Source of the DNA: Chloroflexota bacterium
GTDB taxonomy: Bacteria > Chloroflexota > Dehalococcoidia > Lucifugimonadales > Lucifugimonadaceae
Length of the DNA: 42,068 nucleotides
Reading direction: 5' to 3'
NCBI GenBank assembly: GCA_029262735.1
Contig: JAJCYY010000029.1
Location: forward strand, 1 to 42,068
In this document: one piece after another, positions 41,563-42,068 of the stretch
Position numbering within the stretch: the stretch's first letter is position 1
Layout: every line of letters begins with the position of its first letter
Position numbers and translations under genes: made by a program
Notes under the pieces: generated by a model
What the model saw: only the letters and a program-made list of their open reading frames with translations
Databases searched by the model: none
Told to the model about the DNA's origin: nothing

Positions 41563-42068
41563 ATGACCACAACCAACCCCGTTCCGACGTCAACATCCGA
41601 AGTTCCAGAGTCCGATATCTGCCGCGTCTCAGCTGTGGGCTTCTCTTACGGCTCTCGCGTTGCACTAACAGACGTCTCGTTCACCGCCGCCCGCGGCCAG
41701 ATGGTCGCCCTTGTCGGACCAAGCGGCGCTGGCAAGACAACCCTTCTCAGGATCATCACCGGGATGTTCGAGCCGGACTCTGGCGAAATCTCCCTGTACG
41801 GCGTCCGGCCGGCAACGATAAAAAGCTCGGCAGCGCGTACGCGGCTTGTTGGCATGATGCAGCAGCGGCTCGACCTTGTGCCGCAGCTATCTGCGCGCCA
41901 CAACGCAGACGCCGGGATGCTCGGTCGGTGGAGCCTCGTTCGCTCACTGGCGGCGCTGGCCCTGCCTATCGCGCATCGGCCAACAACGGCAGCGCTGGCC
42001 CGCGTTGGACTCGCGGGCCGGGAGTCGGAGCGGGTGTCCCGGCTGTCCGGTGGCGAACAGCAGCGTGT
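41563..42068 (+). CDS. PhnC-like ABC transporter ATP-binding protein (cut by window edge)
   Basis: The first 168 residues of an ATPase subunit. Walker A is [16 protein letters not shown], the Q-loop is near [17 protein letters not shown], and the signature LSGGEQQRV is the last sequence visible. The middle segment ([15 protein letters not shown]) between Q-loop and signature is the PhnC hallmark. It powers import of the solute bound by the upstream PhnD-like lipoprotein; a permease is expected beyond the edge. ATG 41563 is followed by a Thr/Ser/Pro-rich tail of about 20 residues before the ABC domain; no ribosome-binding site is apparent, so a later start is possible. Confidence 0.9.
   Translation, partial: MTTTNPVPTSTSEVPESDICRVSAVGFSYGSRVALTDVSFTAARGQMVALVGPSGAGKTTLLRIITGMFEPDSGEISLYGVRPATIKSSAARTRLVGMMQQRLDLVPQLSARHNADAGMLGRWSLVRSLAALALPIAHRPTTAALARVGLAGRESERVSRLSGGEQQR

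Overview
This window reads as a chromosomal segment of a high-GC, non-model bacterium, most likely a Chloroflexota member near Dehalococcoidia or SAR202. That placement is an inference from gene content: a cytosolic reductive-dehalogenase-like Fe-S protein, a tricarballylate-dehydrogenase-type flavoprotein beside a GMC oxidoreductase, a membrane Fe-S ETF:quinone-oxidoreductase-like protein, a decaprenyl-phosphate phosphoribosyltransferase-like UbiA protein, TlyA, and many short dispersed repeats. No rRNA, tRNA, CRISPR array, transposase or integrase was recognised.

Layout. 1-4.8 kb: redox enzymes (TcuA-like flavoprotein cut by the left edge, GMC oxidoreductase, divergent RdhA/QueG-like Fe-S protein with a small downstream gene). 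4.8-14.9 kb: mostly single genes (double SnoaL protein, CDGSH-type Fe-S protein behind a perfect 21-bp interrupted palindrome, UBP zinc finger, two GNATs, alpha/beta hydrolase, membrane histidine kinase, VOC protein, MFS exporter, TPR protein, pirin). 15-21 kb: an apparently orphan SPPY-type DNA methyltransferase, an ArsR-YCII-SRPBCC operon with a palindromic operator, an APH-type phosphotransferase and the large membrane Fe-S oxidoreductase. 21.2-23.0 kb: divergent UbiA prenyltransferase and TlyA.

23.2-25.1 kb is the most unusual part. XRE and ImmA-type protease genes point left. A miniature SNase-like protein, a GIY-YIG-like protein and a two-helix membrane protein point right. The island ends against the C-terminal half of a sugar-nucleotide epimerase that has no N-terminal half. 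It looks like a small inserted nuclease/regulator cassette and is the best candidate here for an undescribed system.

25.5-34.2 kb: purine biosynthesis (purF behind a good sigma70-type promoter, then purM and purH), interrupted by a convergent GAF histidine kinase and followed by a family 2 glycosyltransferase and a nicotinate phosphoribosyltransferase. 34.4-39.1 kb, minus strand: recA, a GyrI-like gene broken by a 14-bp tandem duplication, a CNNM/CorC membrane protein and tilS. 39.3-42.1 kb: a LysR regulator divergent from a PhnD-like lipoprotein and a PhnC-like ATPase cut by the right edge.

Dispersed repeats sit between genes: an 80-129 bp family with TGTCAT ends (four copies), a 171-bp element with 31-bp terminal inverted repeats, and a recurring CGGGTGCCC/GGGCGCG hairpin module. 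One repeat supplies the apparent start codon of the large Fe-S oxidoreductase. All functions are read from motifs and family resemblance; no database search was possible.
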